DNA from: Candidatus Pullibacteroides excrementavium
Lineage (GTDB): Bacteria > Bacteroidota > Bacteroidia > Bacteroidales > P3
Length of the DNA stretch: 37,197 nucleotides
Direction: 5' to 3'
Assembly (NCBI GenBank): GCA_017694335.1
Contig: JADIMZ010000147.1
Location: forward strand, 1 to 37,197
Below are positions 1 through 8,786 of the stretch, piece after piece. A program made the position numbers and the translations under genes. Numbering within the stretch: position 1 is the stretch's first letter; each line of letters begins with the position of its first letter. Under the pieces are notes generated by a model, which worked only from the letters and a program-made list of their open reading frames with translations, did no database searches and had not been told where the DNA came from.

Positions 1-238
1 CAAGGTTATCGAATTCAACAAGGACAACAAACGTATCGTGGTTTCGCACTCCCGTATCCATCAGGAAGAAGCCGCTGAAGAACGTGCCAAGGCTGAAAAC
101 GAAAACCGCAAGAACGCCGACAACACGGCCAAGGCGGTGAAGAAGCTCAACGAAGCTTCCGAAAAGACCACCTTGGGCGACATCGCTGCCTTGCCGAACT
201 TGAAGGATGCGATGGAAGCTGCTGAAAAGAACAACTAA
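1..238 (+). CDS. rpsA: 30S ribosomal protein S1, C-terminal end (partial)
   Basis: The reading frame is open from the left edge and stops with TAA at 236-238, so only the last 78 codons are present. The visible start is the end of an S1 RNA-binding repeat (KVIEFNKDNKRIVVSHSRI), followed by a charged, Ala/Glu/Lys-rich linker and the tail KTTLGDIAALPNLKDAMEAA, which matches the C-terminus I know from Bacteroidales S1 proteins. S1 binds mRNA and helps 30S initiation; in Bacteroidota it matters because most genes lack a Shine-Dalgarno site. A hairpin terminator follows about 65 bases downstream. The 5' part lies outside the window. Confidence 0.88.
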   Translation, partial: KVIEFNKDNKRIVVSHSRIHQEEAAEERAKAENENRKNADNTAKAVKKLNEASEKTTLGDIAALPNLKDAMEAAEKNN

Positions 239-302
239 GACTTGTTCCGACAGGCTCTGGTTCCTTGCGAATCCGCTGCCTGCCAACAAGTTCTTAATCG
301 AG

Positions 303-336
303 CGAGCCGGTCCGATGGGCCGGCTCGTTTGTTTTT
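303..336 (+). terminator. Rho-independent terminator after rpsA
   Basis: CGAGCCGG (303-310) pairs perfectly with CCGGCTCG (320-327) around a 9-base loop, followed by TTTGTTTTT. It lies 65 bases past the rpsA stop and before the uvrA promoter. Confidence 0.85.
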
Positions 337-556
337 CGTCCCCTTGTTTTACCCATCCCCTTGCTTTATCCGTCCCTGCTTCAAGTTGCCTCTGATTTCG
401 ATTCCGATAGCTTGAAAGCTCCACCTTCCTTTCCACTCGCCCCGCGTCCGGTTGACAATTCCCTCGAACAAGCCTCCACAAACGGCTTCCGGGGCTTCCT
501 TGCAATATCCCTCCTGCCCGCCTTTCGTTTTGCAACACCCCTTGCCGGATTTGTGC

Positions 557-564
557 TATTTTTG
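557..564 (+). promoter_or_regulatory. Promoter -7 box for the uvrA-like gene
   Basis: TATTTTTG matches the Bacteroidota -7 consensus TAnnTTTG. A TTTG at 529-532 could be the -33 box, but the 24-base spacer is longer than the usual 19-21. Transcription would start near 572, which excludes the longer reading frame starting at 452 and supports the ATG at 605. The rest of the 239-604 gap, between the rpsA terminator and this box, shows nothing I can identify. Confidence 0.55.
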
Positions 565-604
565 CCATGGTTTGCCTTGGCATCCCTCTTTTAAGGAACA
601 TATC

Positions 605-3094
605 ATGCAACAAGATAGAATAGAAATACGCGGTGCGAAAGTCCATAACCTGAAAAACATCAATGTCGATATCCCGCTCAACCAGATTGTCGGCGTGGCG
701 GGGGTATCCGGTTCGGGAAAATCTTCCTTAGCGCTCGGCGTAGTCTATGCCGAAGGCTCCCGGCGCTATCTCGAAGCCCTGTCCACCTATACCCGCCGAC
801 GCATCTCCCAAGCCCCGAAAGCCGACATCGACGAAATCCTCTACGTTCCGGCCGCTATCGCCTTGCGGCAGCGTCCCGGCGTTCCCGGCATCCGCAGCAC
901 CTTCGGCACCGGGACTGAACTGCTCAGCAGCCTTCGCCTGATGTTCTCCCGCCTGGCCAGCCACCGCTGCCCGAACGGGCACTACTGCCCGCCCACCCTC
1001 AAAGTGGCCGCAGGTCAAGAAATCATCTGCCCGGAATGCGGGGCACGTTTCTTCGCCCCTTCGGCCGAGGATTTAGCCTTCAACAGCAGCGGCGCCTGCA
1101 AGAAATGCGGCGGCATCGGCACGGTGATGAGCGTGGACGAATCCACCCTTGTCCCGGACCAGAACCTGAGCATAGACCAAGGCGCGGTAGCTCCTTGGAA
1201 CTCGCTGATGTGGGCCTTGATGACCGATGTGTGCCGCGCCATGGGTGTCCGGACCGATATTCCGTTCAAGGACCTCACTCCACAGGAGAAAGACATTGTC
1301 TATCACGGTCCTGCCGTCAAAAAGCATATCCTGTACAAGAGCAAAAGCTCGGCCGTGTCGGGCGAAATGGATTTCACTTACTTCAATGCCGTTTACACAG
1401 TGGAAAACGCGCTTTCCAAGGTCAAGGACGACAAAGGGATGAAGCGCGTGGAGAAATTCCTCAAGCAGGACACCTGCCCCGACTGCCAAGGCACCCGCCT
1501 CAACGAAGCCGCGCTCGCCCCGCGCATCCGGGGCATCAACTTGGCCGAAGCCTGCCAAATGACGCTCCGCCAGCTGGACGAATGGGTCAAAGGCATCCCC
1601 GAATGGCTTCCCGAAGAAATGCGCCCGATGGGCGAAAGCATCAGCCAGTCTTATTTCGACACGTCCCGCCGTTTATTGGAATTGGGTCTGTCCTACCTGA
1701 GCCTGGACCGAGCCGGCTCTACCCTTTCTACCGGTGAACGCCAGCGAATGCAGCTGGCTCGTTGCGTCAGAAACCGGACCACCGGCGTGATTTACGTCCT
1801 GGATGAACCCTCCATCGGGCTTCACCCGGTCAATATCAACGGCCTTGTCGGAGTCATGAAAGACCTAACCGCCGATGGCAATTCGGTACTCTTGGTGGAC
1901 CACGACACGCAGATTCTCCGCCAAGCCGACTGGATTATCGAACTCGGCCCGCAAGCCGGAGCCAAAGGCGGGGAAATCATAGCTCAAGGCAGCGTTCCGC
2001 AAATAGAACAGAATTCCCGTTCCCTAATCGGGCCTTTCTTAGCCAACCCAAAAAGCGATGTGATTCGCCAGAAGGCTTCAGCGCAGGACATGTTCGCTTT
2101 GGGGACTATCGAGATGGAAACCGGGCCAATCCATACGGTGCAACCGCTCCATATCCGCATTCCCAAAGGGCGCATGGTGGCTGTGACGGGAGTGTCGGGT
2201 TCGGGCAAGACCACAAGCATACTCGAAAGCCTCGTGCCGGCGCTCCAGGCCATGATCCGCAAGGAATCGCTGCCCGCCCATGTGAAAAGCATCAGGGCCG
2301 AGGGCATCCGGAACGTGAAACTGATCGACTCCACCCCTATCGGGGCGAACGTGCGTTCCACGGTGGCCACTTACGCCAACGTGCATGACGATTTGCGGAA
2401 ACTCTTTGCCAAGCTGCCTGCCGCCAAAGCCGCTTCGGTCTCGGCCAGCGACTTCTCGTACAACACGGGGTCTTTGCGCTGCCCGGTCTGCGACGGGACG
2501 GGGACCATCAGCCTTGACGTGCAGTTCCTACCCGATGTGGACATCCCCTGCCCGGAATGCCATGGCTCGCGCTACACGCAAAGAGCCGAAGAATTCCGCT
2601 ACGAGACTGCCGATGGCAAGAGCTATTCCTTGCCCGATTTGATGAAAATGGATGTGGCCGATGCCCAAAAGGCCCTTGCCCGCTACAAAACATTGGAATC
2701 GCGCTTGGAATCGCTCAACCGAATCGGTTTGGGCTATATAACCCTCGGCGAAGCCACAACCAGCCTTTCCGGGGGCGAAGCCCAACGTTTGAAATTAGCG
2801 GCGGAGATGGGTATCCGCCAGGATGACAGCCTCTTCGTCTTCGATGAACCCACTATCGGCCTGCATCCGCTCGACACGCAGACGCTCATCCGGGTATTCC
2901 AGAAACTAATCAGCTTAGGAGCAACCTTGGTCATCATAGAACACGACCTCGACGTCATTGCCAATAGCGACTACGTGATAGACCTCGGCCCGGGCGGCGG
3001 CGAGGAAGGCGGTCGGATTGTAGCCCAAGGCACGCCCGAGGAAATCGCAGCCTCGCCGGACAGCCTGACCGGGAGATACCTACACCTCCGATAG
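605..3094 (+). CDS. uvrA: UvrA-like excision-repair ABC ATPase without the UvrB-binding domain
   Basis: Twin ABC ATPase of the UvrA family, 829 residues against about 940 for canonical UvrA. Walker A motifs: GVSGSGKS (33-40) and GVSGSGKT (about 529-536). ABC signatures: LSTGERQ (about 374; the usual LSGGE is altered) and LSGGEAQR (about 721). Each is followed by a Walker B in DEPSIGLHP or DEPTIGLHP. Zinc-binding Cys pairs are [29 protein letters not shown] and CPECHGS. Between the first Walker A and the first zinc module the roughly 100-residue UvrB-interaction domain is missing, while the insertion domain is kept. This is the architecture of UvrA2-type proteins, linked in other bacteria to drug or damage tolerance rather than classical nucleotide excision repair. 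Start chosen at ATG 605, just after the promoter. It is convergent with a DNA glycosylase. Family is certain; exact role is inferred. Confidence 0.9.
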   Translation: MQQDRIEIRGAKVHNLKNINVDIPLNQIVGVAGVSGSGKSSLALGVVYAEGSRRYLEALSTYTRRRISQAPKADIDEILYVPAAIALRQRPGVPGIRSTFGTGTELLSSLRLMFSRLASHRCPNGHYCPPTLKVAAGQEIICPECGARFFAPSAEDLAFNSSGACKKCGGIGTVMSVDESTLVPDQNLSIDQGAVAPWNSLMWALMTDVCRAMGVRTDIPFKDLTPQEKDIVYHGPAVKKHILYKSKSSAVSGEMDFTYFNAVYTVENALSKVKDDKGMKRVEKFLKQDTCPDCQGTRLNEAALAPRIRGINLAEACQMTLRQLDEWVKGIPEWLPEEMRPMGESISQSYFDTSRRLLELGLSYLSLDRAGSTLSTGERQRMQLARCVRNRTTGVIYVLDEPSIGLHPVNINGLVGVMKDLTADGNSVLLVDHDTQILRQADWIIELGPQAGAKGGEIIAQGSVPQIEQNSRSLIGPFLANPKSDVIRQKASAQDMFALGTIEMETGPIHTVQPLHIRIPKGRMVAVTGVSGSGKTTSILESLVPALQAMIRKESLPAHVKSIRAEGIRNVKLIDSTPIGANVRSTVATYANVHDDLRKLFAKLPAAKAASVSASDFSYNTGSLRCPVCDGTGTISLDVQFLPDVDIPCPECHGSRYTQRAEEFRYETADGKSYSLPDLMKMDVADAQKALARYKTLESRLESLNRIGLGYITLGEATTSLSGGEAQRLKLAAEMGIRQDDSLFVFDEPTIGLHPLDTQTLIRVFQKLISLGATLVIIEHDLDVIANSDYVIDLGPGGGEEGGRIVAQGTPEEIAASPDSLTGRYLHLR

Positions 3095-3276
3095 CACATG
3101 CAAAACGAACCATATCTATCCGGAAAACTGCCGCAACTTCCCCTCCAAGGGAACCACAACAGGCAGCATGCAAACATGATAACCCCCAAAGACTTGCCGG
3201 ACGGAAGGGGCAAGGCAATCCATGCAGTAATTTCAAGGACTCATTGCAAAACATCGAAGCAAATGCCGCCGCAAGG

Positions 3277-3762
3277 TCACGCCACGAACATCGCCTTCCA
3301 GCGTTCCGCCAAGCGAGCCATGCTGAACGAGGCATTGGCGGGGCTGGTGCTAGGCATCGGCAAATACCGCACATCCGGAAACCGCTGGAAGAACCGGTCG
3401 AACAGCTGTTTCGCCTTTTGACCATTGAACGCCACAACCCGCAGCTCCGGATGCCGAGCCATAAGGCCGGCAATGTCGTTGGGACGTTCCTCCCTCATCG
3501 CGCTGTCCATGCTGCCCGGCCTCACCGCCGACCCGGCTACGTCCCATAAAGCGATGTCATATTCCTGCAGCATCCGGCATCGGCTTTCGTAATCATCAGG
3601 CAAGGCGCAACCCAAAAGCGTGGCCATCAGCGGCCAGAAACGGTTGCGAGGATGGGCGTAATACCGGCCTGCCGCTATCGAGGCATCACCCGGCATCGAA
3701 CCCAATATCAAAATCCGAACCTCCTTGCCCTCTATCGGGGCAAACGACTGCTTGATGTCCAT
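3277..3762 (-). CDS. DNA-deoxyinosine/uracil-type glycosylase (UDG superfamily)
   Basis: A 161-residue protein of the uracil-DNA glycosylase superfamily, closest in motif content to the hypoxanthine-DNA glycosylase branch (family 6), which removes deaminated bases. Visible motifs: LGSMPGDASIAAGRYYAHPRN near the N-terminus (GSMPG plus YYAHPRNRFW is diagnostic), ALWDVAGSAVRPGSMDSA in the middle, and VVAFNGQKAKQLF plus PMPSTSPAN towards the C-terminus, the last being the UDG motif-2 region. The ATG at 3762 (MDIKQSFAP) gives a compact family-length protein; an in-frame ATG at 3786 adds eight residues and cannot be excluded. The frame runs open further upstream to 3948 but reads as non-coding. It converges on the UvrA-like gene, so two DNA-repair functions sit side by side. 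Confidence 0.82.
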   Translation of the reverse strand: MDIKQSFAPIEGKEVRILILGSMPGDASIAAGRYYAHPRNRFWPLMATLLGCALPDDYESRCRMLQEYDIALWDVAGSAVRPGSMDSAMREERPNDIAGLMARHPELRVVAFNGQKAKQLFDRFFQRFPDVRYLPMPSTSPANASFSMARLAERWKAMFVA

Positions 3763-4106
3763 TGAATCGTTTTCCGCTGAAATCATCTTTTTCTGAATTA
3801 AGTTCTTCTGAAGCTGGAATCCCTGCCGAAACCGAACTTTCTCCCAAACAGGGACAAGCCGGAATGCACCGGTTCTCCTCCATTTCCTGATGCATGCAAG
3901 GCCAAATTTACAACAAATCCACAACCGCCCCCGAGAAAACCGCATCAAAAGTTTCCGTTCATCCGATGCAAATCCCGCACCATGCGCCCCTATCTCAGGT
4001 TTTATCCCTATCTTCGCGCTTCAAACCCCTATTTCGATACACGCCCAATGGCGATACGGGAAGATAGAATTTGCTTCCGGATCGCCTTGGCTGAACCGCA
4101 AGAAAA
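3763..4106. other. Divergent intergenic region, glycosylase / coaD
   Basis: No gene is supported here; the short frames overlap each other and look non-coding. On the plus strand TATCTTCG (4009-4016) is one mismatch from the TAnnTTTG -7 consensus and would serve coaD with a leader of about 80 bases. On the minus strand TAAATTTG (read from 3910 to 3903) fits the consensus and would serve the glycosylase. No clear -33 boxes were seen. Confidence 0.4.
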
Positions 4107-4613
4107 ATGGAAAACCTCAGGATTGCCGTCTTCCCCGGCTCGTTCGACCCCATCACTTTGGGGCATGAAAGCGTGATACGCAGAGCCTTGCCCCTCTTTG
4201 ACAAAATCATCGTGGCCATCGGAATCAATGCCGACAAACGCTGCATGTTCCCCCTCCAGACCCGGCTCGCCTTTATCCGGGAACTCTTCAAGGACGAACC
4301 CAAGGTGGAAGCGGACAGCTTCTCCAGCCTCACCGTGGACTATTGCCGGCAAAACCATATCCGTTTCCTGCTGCGCGGGCTGAGAACGGCTGCCGACTTC
4401 GAGTTCGAGCGCATCGTAGGGCTTTCCAACAAACTTCTCCAACCCGATCTGGAAACCGTCTTCCTGCTCACCGACAACCGCTACAGCTTCATCAACTCCT
4501 CGGTGGTGCGCGATATATTGCACCATCAAGGCGACCCTTCCGCGTTCGTGCCACCGACGGTTTACAAAATGATGCAGGATTATATGGCTCAAAACCGCCA
4601 AAAGGAGAAATAA
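4107..4613 (+). CDS. coaD: Phosphopantetheine adenylyltransferase
   Basis: Catalyses the penultimate step of coenzyme A synthesis, joining ATP and 4'-phosphopantetheine to give dephospho-CoA in the cytoplasm. The 168-residue length is normal. Motifs: FPGSFDPITLGH near the N-terminus (the nucleotidyltransferase T/HxGH motif), FLLRGLRTAADFEFE in the middle (the CoaD-specific RGLR...DFE motif), and YSFINSSVVRDI then FVPPTVY near the C-terminus, corresponding to the ISSS/VRE and FLP elements of the family. The gene starts a plus-strand pair with the glycosyltransferase 31 bases downstream; the pairing looks transcriptional rather than functional. Confidence 0.95.
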   Translation: MENLRIAVFPGSFDPITLGHESVIRRALPLFDKIIVAIGINADKRCMFPLQTRLAFIRELFKDEPKVEADSFSSLTVDYCRQNHIRFLLRGLRTAADFEFERIVGLSNKLLQPDLETVFLLTDNRYSFINSSVVRDILHHQGDPSAFVPPTVYKMMQDYMAQNRQKEK

Positions 4614-4644
4614 CCGCAACCCTCTCACAAAACCAACTTATCCC

Positions 4645-6186
4645 ATGCTCCTCTCGGTCGTCATCGTCAATTACAACGTCAAATCCTATTTAGAGCAATG
4701 CCTGCGCTCGGTATGCCAGAGCAAAGGCCTGGCCTTAGGGCAGGATTTCGAGATTTTCGTGGTGGACAACCACTCGGTAGACGATTCGGTGGAAATGGTC
4801 CGGGAGAAATTTCCCCAAGTGCAGCTCATCGCCAACCAGGACAATGTGGGCTTCGCCAAAGCCAACAACCAGGCCATCCGCCTGAGCCAAGCCAAATACA
4901 TCCTGCTGCTCAATCCAGATACCTTGATCGAAGCCGACAGCCTCAAGAAATGCCTCGACTTCATGGAAAGCCATCCCGATGCCGGCGGCTTGGGGGTGAA
5001 GATGATCGACGGCCAAGGGAAATACCTGAAGGAATCCAAGCGCGGACTCCCTACCCCGGAAGCCTCTTTCTACAAAATGAGCGGCTTATGCAAGCTGTTT
5101 CCCCGTTCCAGACGCTTTGCCGCCTATTACATGGGGCATCTCAGCCCAGAGCAGACCAACCAAGTGGAAATCCTAGCGGGCGCGTTCATGATGCTCCGCC
5201 AGGAATGCCTGCAAAAAACCGGGCTGCTGGACGAGACCTTTTTCATGTACGGGGAAGACATCGATCTCTCCTACCGCATCCTGCTGGCCGGATACCACAA
5301 TTATTATTTTCCCGAAACAAGGATCATCCATTACAAAGGCGAAAGCACCAAGAAAGGCAGCCTCAACTATGTCATGGTCTTCTACAAAGCCATGGAGATT
5401 TTTGCCAAAAAATATTTTTCGAAAGGGAAATACAGACTCTACTTCCAAGCCCTACGCTCTGCCATCTGGCTGCGGGCCTCGCTCTCGGTGCTAAGCCGCC
5501 TCTTCAAAAGACTCTTGCTGCCGGTACTGGACTTGGGAATCAGCTATTCGGCTCTCTACTTCCTGTCTTTTGCCTGGCCTGCCCTTATCCGGGACAATGC
5601 CTACTTCTATCCCGACATCTACCGGCAAGCCATCCTGCCTGTCTATGCCGTCTTGTTCGTGGCCGGAGTATGGATATGGAAAGGCTACCGGACTCCCATC
5701 TCGTTCCGAAGGACATCCGCCGGCTTCCTGAGCGGCATTATCGCCTTTCTGCTGATTGGCGCGCTTTTGGGCAGCGAATGGCAGTTCAGCCGGTTCATGG
5801 CCGTGGCCGGGGGCTTGCTCTGCCTCGGCATCGCTTGCCTGATACGCCTATGCATCGGGAGGCTTTTCAGAAGAAGTTTCCCGCTTTCGACCCGTTTCCG
5901 CCGGCATTACCTGATTGTGGGAAGCAAGGAGGAATGCCAACGTGTCGGCCATCTATTGCTGGAGGAAGGAATTGCGCTGGAACGAATCCATACCTTGTCG
6001 GCAACCGATGCTCCGAACTCGCTGGCAGAACAAATCGAGGTGAACCGCATCGGGCAGGTTATTTTCTGCTCCAAAGACCTCAGCTTCGACCAGATAGTGC
6101 AAATGATGGACCTTTTGCGCAAGACCGGTGCCGAAAGCAAAATCATCGCCCACGACAGCTCTGTCCGGGTCGGATACAAGTTCTAA
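4645..6186 (+). CDS. Family 2 glycosyltransferase with membrane and sugar-transferase-like C-terminal region
   Basis: 513 residues. The N-terminal half is a GT-A fold glycosyltransferase of family 2, rhamnosyltransferase-like: [17 protein letters not shown] at the start, [11 protein letters not shown] for nucleotide binding, NPDTLIE as the DxD-like metal site and [10 protein letters not shown] as the catalytic-base region. The C-terminal half has several hydrophobic segments (roughly residues 290-410), then a soluble part beginning [17 protein letters not shown] and ending in [12 protein letters not shown]. That arrangement resembles the membrane plus Rossmann-like N-terminal part of polyprenyl glycosylphosphotransferases, without their catalytic domain. 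It probably adds a sugar to a lipid-linked surface glycan. Acceptor and donor are unknown. It overlaps the convergent WbpD-like gene by 4 bases at the stop codons. Confidence 0.85.
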   Translation: MLLSVVIVNYNVKSYLEQCLRSVCQSKGLALGQDFEIFVVDNHSVDDSVEMVREKFPQVQLIANQDNVGFAKANNQAIRLSQAKYILLLNPDTLIEADSLKKCLDFMESHPDAGGLGVKMIDGQGKYLKESKRGLPTPEASFYKMSGLCKLFPRSRRFAAYYMGHLSPEQTNQVEILAGAFMMLRQECLQKTGLLDETFFMYGEDIDLSYRILLAGYHNYYFPETRIIHYKGESTKKGSLNYVMVFYKAMEIFAKKYFSKGKYRLYFQALRSAIWLRASLSVLSRLFKRLLLPVLDLGISYSALYFLSFAWPALIRDNAYFYPDIYRQAILPVYAVLFVAGVWIWKGYRTPISFRRTSAGFLSGIIAFLLIGALLGSEWQFSRFMAVAGGLLCLGIACLIRLCIGRLFRRSFPLSTRFRRHYLIVGSKEECQRVGHLLLEEGIALERIHTLSATDAPNSLAEQIEVNRIGQVIFCSKDLSFDQIVQMMDLLRKTGAESKIIAHDSSVRVGYKF

Positions 6187-6758
6187 ATCTTCTCCACTTT
6201 TCCTTCCGACAAACAATAGCGTTGCCCTGTTTCAGGACAAAGCGCGATGCCGGAAGTGCCGAAATCAAGCCGGTGGCCGTATTCGCTGACCCAACCGGCC
6301 TGCCGGGCAGGATTCCCGACAACCAAGGCATAGTCCGGCACATCGTGCGTGACCACGGCACCCGCCCCGATCATCGCGTAACGTCCGATACGATGCCCGC
6401 AGACAATCGTGGCATTGGCGCCGATGCTGGCTCCCCGGCAGACCAAGGTCTCGCGGTACTGATCCTTGCGGGGCACCGCGCTGCGGGGATTAATCACATT
6501 GGTGAACACGCAGGAAGGCCCCAAGAACACATCCTCCTCGCAGATTACCCCGGTATAGATTGATACGTTGTTCTGCACCTTGACATTCCGTCCCAGAACC
6601 ACGCCGGGCGAAACCACCACGTTCTGCCCGATATTGCAGTCCTCGCCTATCCGGCATCCCTGCATGATATGGCTGAAATGCCAGATTTTCGTCCCCTTCC
6701 CAATCTCGCAGCCTTCATCGACCACCGCTGTGGGATGCACAAAATAAAGCCTTTCCAT
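6183..6758 (-). CDS. wbpD: WbpD/WlbB-like UDP-amino-sugar N-acetyltransferase
   Basis: 191-residue left-handed beta-helix acyltransferase. The N-terminus, [20 protein letters not shown], is the hallmark of WbpD/WlbB-type 3-N-acetyltransferases that make UDP-2,3-diacetamido-2,3-dideoxyglucuronate for O-antigen and similar glycans. Hexapeptide repeats follow ([34 protein letters not shown]), then [24 protein letters not shown], the conserved closing coil. The ATG at 6758 is chosen because this motif begins right after it; upstream in-frame codons lie inside the ABM-fold gene. That gene ends 4 bases upstream, so the two are probably co-transcribed. The other genes of the pathway (wbpA, B, E) are not in the window, so the sugar product is inferred. 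Confidence 0.8.
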   Translation of the reverse strand: MERLYFVHPTAVVDEGCEIGKGTKIWHFSHIMQGCRIGEDCNIGQNVVVSPGVVLGRNVKVQNNVSIYTGVICEEDVFLGPSCVFTNVINPRSAVPRKDQYRETLVCRGASIGANATIVCGHRIGRYAMIGAGAVVTHDVPDYALVVGNPARQAGWVSEYGHRLDFGTSGIALCPETGQRYCLSEGKVEKI

Positions 6759-6762
6759 AAGA

Positions 6763-7038
6763 TTAATCTTCAAAGCGGAACTTCTCCTGCTGCGCGATTT
6801 CCCGCATTTGAGGCACGAGGCGCGTGAAATGAGGCTGCTGTCCATGCAAGGCCAAATCCTCGGCATTGTCCCACTGTTCCCAAAGCATCACGATGCCGGG
6901 ATTTTCCGGATGAAAGTAATACTGATAGCGCAGGCAACCTTTGTCCTGACGCGAAGCTGCCGCCAGTTCAGCTATCAAATCCTTGAATTCCTGTTCCTTG
7001 CCGGATGCAATCCGGTATTCGATGTTCAACGTAATCAT
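6763..7038 (-). CDS. ABM-fold (YgiN-like) putative monooxygenase
   Basis: 91-residue single-domain protein of the antibiotic biosynthesis monooxygenase superfamily, a dimeric ferredoxin-like fold. Family signs are the N-terminal strand [18 protein letters not shown], the middle [14 protein letters not shown] and the strand [16 protein letters not shown], where the EQWD-type motif is typical, followed by a helix with H and P residues (HFTRLVPQM). Related small proteins act on quinones or have unknown electron-transfer or heme-related roles; substrate cannot be told. It is the first gene of a pair with the WbpD-like gene (4-base gap). A possible promoter box TAGCTTTG is read on the minus strand from 7191 to 7184. 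Confidence 0.8.
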   Translation of the reverse strand: MITLNIEYRIASGKEQEFKDLIAELAAASRQDKGCLRYQYYFHPENPGIVMLWEQWDNAEDLALHGQQPHFTRLVPQMREIAQQEKFRFED

Positions 7039-7213
7039 CGTATTCAGATTTTATTGTTCCTCATCTGGTCACACTCAAGTCGGGTTCCCCGGCCTTGGCC
7101 TTCGATCCGAAATCTTATCGTTCCTTGCCTGCTTGCAACTCATCGAGACTGGCCCTGAAACCCGGTTCGCGTTGATGGAAAGGCAAAGCTACCAGAGACA
7201 CACTCCCTGCAGG

Positions 7214-8467
7214 CTATTCGTTTCCTCTCAGCTTCCCGGCAAACAGCGCGATGGAAAGCCCCAGTAACGCTACCAACACAAAGACCCAAGGCAAGCCGAT
7301 CCATTGCGCCAAATGCCCGATAATCGGAGGCCCCATCACGAAACCGAAGAAGCCAATCGTCGAGACGGCATTGATGGCGCGACCGGCCACCACGCCCTTG
7401 TGCCGGGACACCGCCCCATAGCAGATAGGCACCACCGAAGACACGCCCAAGCCCACCAAAGCCGATCCTACCGTAGCCACGACCAAAGCCAGAATGCCGG
7501 ACAAACCGACCCAAGGAGCTATCACCATCAATAAGAAGCCGCCTGCCGTCATCAGGCCGCTCATCCGCATGATAAACACCGGACCGAAACGGTTCACGAT
7601 GCCGTCGGCCAGGAAACGGTAGGCCGCCATTGCCAACATGCAGGCCGTGTAACCGAAACGGATGTACTCCTTGGCCACGCCCACCTCCTGGTCGAAATAA
7701 ATCGCACTCCAATCGTACATTGTCCCCTCGCAGAGCATACTGGCAAAAGCCAGAAAACCAAGCAAAAGCACAAAGGAATCCATGCCTTTGAAAATATTGA
7801 AGGTAGGCTTGTCGTCTTTGGCGGTTTCCGAAACCACGTCCTGTTTCAAAGTATAACGGTGGCAGAACAGCAGCACTATCAAGCCGAAGCCTAATACGCC
7901 GGCATAGTGGAAGAAAGGCACGATGGAATGAGCGGCCATGAACGAACCCACCAAACCGGAAGCGAAGCCCGCCAGGCTCCAGCATCCGTGGAAGGTCCCC
8001 ATGATGCTGCGCCCGTATTCCTTTTCGACCCCCACCGCCTGGGTATTGACCGAAAGATTGTGCAAATTGGCTATCAGCCCCAACAGGAAAAGCACGGCAC
8101 CGAACACATAGACCGTCCAAGAGGGCATCGGGCCTCCTCCGCCCGGCATCGTTACCCCGCCCGGCATCGCCATAAAAGGGATGAAACCCAAGCAGGTCAA
8201 AGTGAAGGGGTAAAGGAAAGCGGCCGACAGCAAAGTCCTGCGGCTCGTGAATCTTTCCACCAAATAGCCTGACAGCGGCACGCCCAAAAGCTGACCCAAC
8301 GGAAAAGCCAGCAGCAAAGTCCCTAACTGGCCTTCATTCAGGCCGAAAACCTCCTTAAAATCCGGGATACGGGCCGCCCAGCTGGCAAAGGTGAAGCCCT
8401 GAAGAAAGAAAAACACTCCTATCGCAATCCGGTAACGGACTTTAGGCGCTTCCAATACTGTTGACAT
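7214..8467 (-). CDS. MFS transporter, YbjJ-like
   Basis: 417-residue major facilitator with about 12 hydrophobic segments. The start resembles E. coli YbjJ (FFFLQGFTFASWAARIPDF), and other family positions also match: GQLGTLLLAFPLGQLLGVPL, GTFHGCWSLAGFASGLVG in TM5 and GFFGFVMGPPIIGHLAQWIG in TM11. The substrate is unknown; relatives include sugar/H+ symporters and efflux-type proteins. ATG 8467 is chosen over the upstream frame start at 8509 because a minus-strand promoter (TATCTTTG read 8503-8496) would place the transcription start near 8489. It is divergent from dtd across a repeat-rich promoter region. Confidence 0.83.
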   Translation of the reverse strand: MSTVLEAPKVRYRIAIGVFFFLQGFTFASWAARIPDFKEVFGLNEGQLGTLLLAFPLGQLLGVPLSGYLVERFTSRRTLLSAAFLYPFTLTCLGFIPFMAMPGGVTMPGGGGPMPSWTVYVFGAVLFLLGLIANLHNLSVNTQAVGVEKEYGRSIMGTFHGCWSLAGFASGLVGSFMAAHSIVPFFHYAGVLGFGLIVLLFCHRYTLKQDVVSETAKDDKPTFNIFKGMDSFVLLLGFLAFASMLCEGTMYDWSAIYFDQEVGVAKEYIRFGYTACMLAMAAYRFLADGIVNRFGPVFIMRMSGLMTAGGFLLMVIAPWVGLSGILALVVATVGSALVGLGVSSVVPICYGAVSRHKGVVAGRAINAVSTIGFFGFVMGPPIIGHLAQWIGLPWVFVLVALLGLSIALFAGKLRGNE

Positions 8468-8495
8468 TCTTGCTGCATTTGCCGTAAAAACGATG

Positions 8496-8526
8496 CAAAG
8501 ATAGTGCAAGCCGAGCGCAGCGCCAA
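8496..8526 (-). promoter_or_regulatory. Promoter of the MFS gene
   Basis: On the minus strand TTGG (8526-8523), a 19-base spacer and TATCTTTG (8503-8496) match the Bacteroidota -33/-7 pattern. It lies 29 bases before the chosen start codon and inside the first 36-base repeat copy. Confidence 0.7.
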
Positions 8527-8535
8527 GCCTGCTTG
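8500..8535. repeat. 36-base direct repeat, copy 1
   Basis: Identical to 8579-8614 over 36 bases, beginning GATAGTGCAAGCCGAGCGCA. The copy overlaps the MFS promoter; the second copy, 79 bases away, carries a decayed -7 box. Confidence 0.95.
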
Positions 8536-8578
8536 AGCGTTGCCGAGGCGCAGCCTATCTTCTCTGCGAAGCAGTAGC

Positions 8579-8614
8579 GATAGTGCAAGCCGAGCGCAGC
8601 GCCAAGCCTGCTTG
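8579..8614. repeat. 36-base direct repeat, copy 2
   Basis: Perfect second copy of 8500-8535. Followed directly by the first copy of the 23-base repeat that also carries the dtd promoter. Confidence 0.95.
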
Positions 8615-8615
8615 T

Positions 8616-8638
8616 CATGGCTCTCGACTTTCGCTATC
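8616..8638. repeat. 23-base direct repeat, copy 1
   Basis: Identical to 8703-8725. The -7-like sequence at its end reads TATCGTTG here, one base off the functional-looking TATCTTTG of the second copy. Confidence 0.95.
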
Positions 8639-8673
8639 GTTGATTGCTTCGCATCGAAGATAGCTTGGTCTCG

Positions 8674-8708
8674 GCCATGCAAAACCGAGCAAGCTCCTTT
8701 TGCATGGC
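8674..8708. repeat. Inverted repeat at the dtd -33 box
   Basis: GCCATGCAAAA (8674-8684) and TTTTGCATGGC (8698-8708) are perfect 11-base inverted copies around 13 bases. The right arm contains the -33 TTTG of the dtd promoter, so this may be an operator or a footprint of repeat duplication. Confidence 0.8.
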
Positions 8709-8729
8709 TCTCGACTTTCGCTATCTTTG
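8699..8729 (+). promoter_or_regulatory. Promoter of dtd
   Basis: TTTG (8699-8702), a 19-base spacer and TATCTTTG (8722-8729) are an exact fit to the Bacteroidota promoter consensus. Transcription would start near 8737, 50 bases before the dtd ATG. The spacer is the second copy of the 23-base repeat. Confidence 0.85.
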
Positions 8730-8786
8730 CCCGGTTCGGCACTCGTTCTCAAGCGAACCCGTTACCACGCAACCAAAACCAATATT

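Noticed and set aside
4698..6563. 621-codon frame overlapping the glycosyltransferase
   Set aside because: Proline/arginine-rich translation without family motifs, running across the convergent stop codons into the opposite-strand gene.
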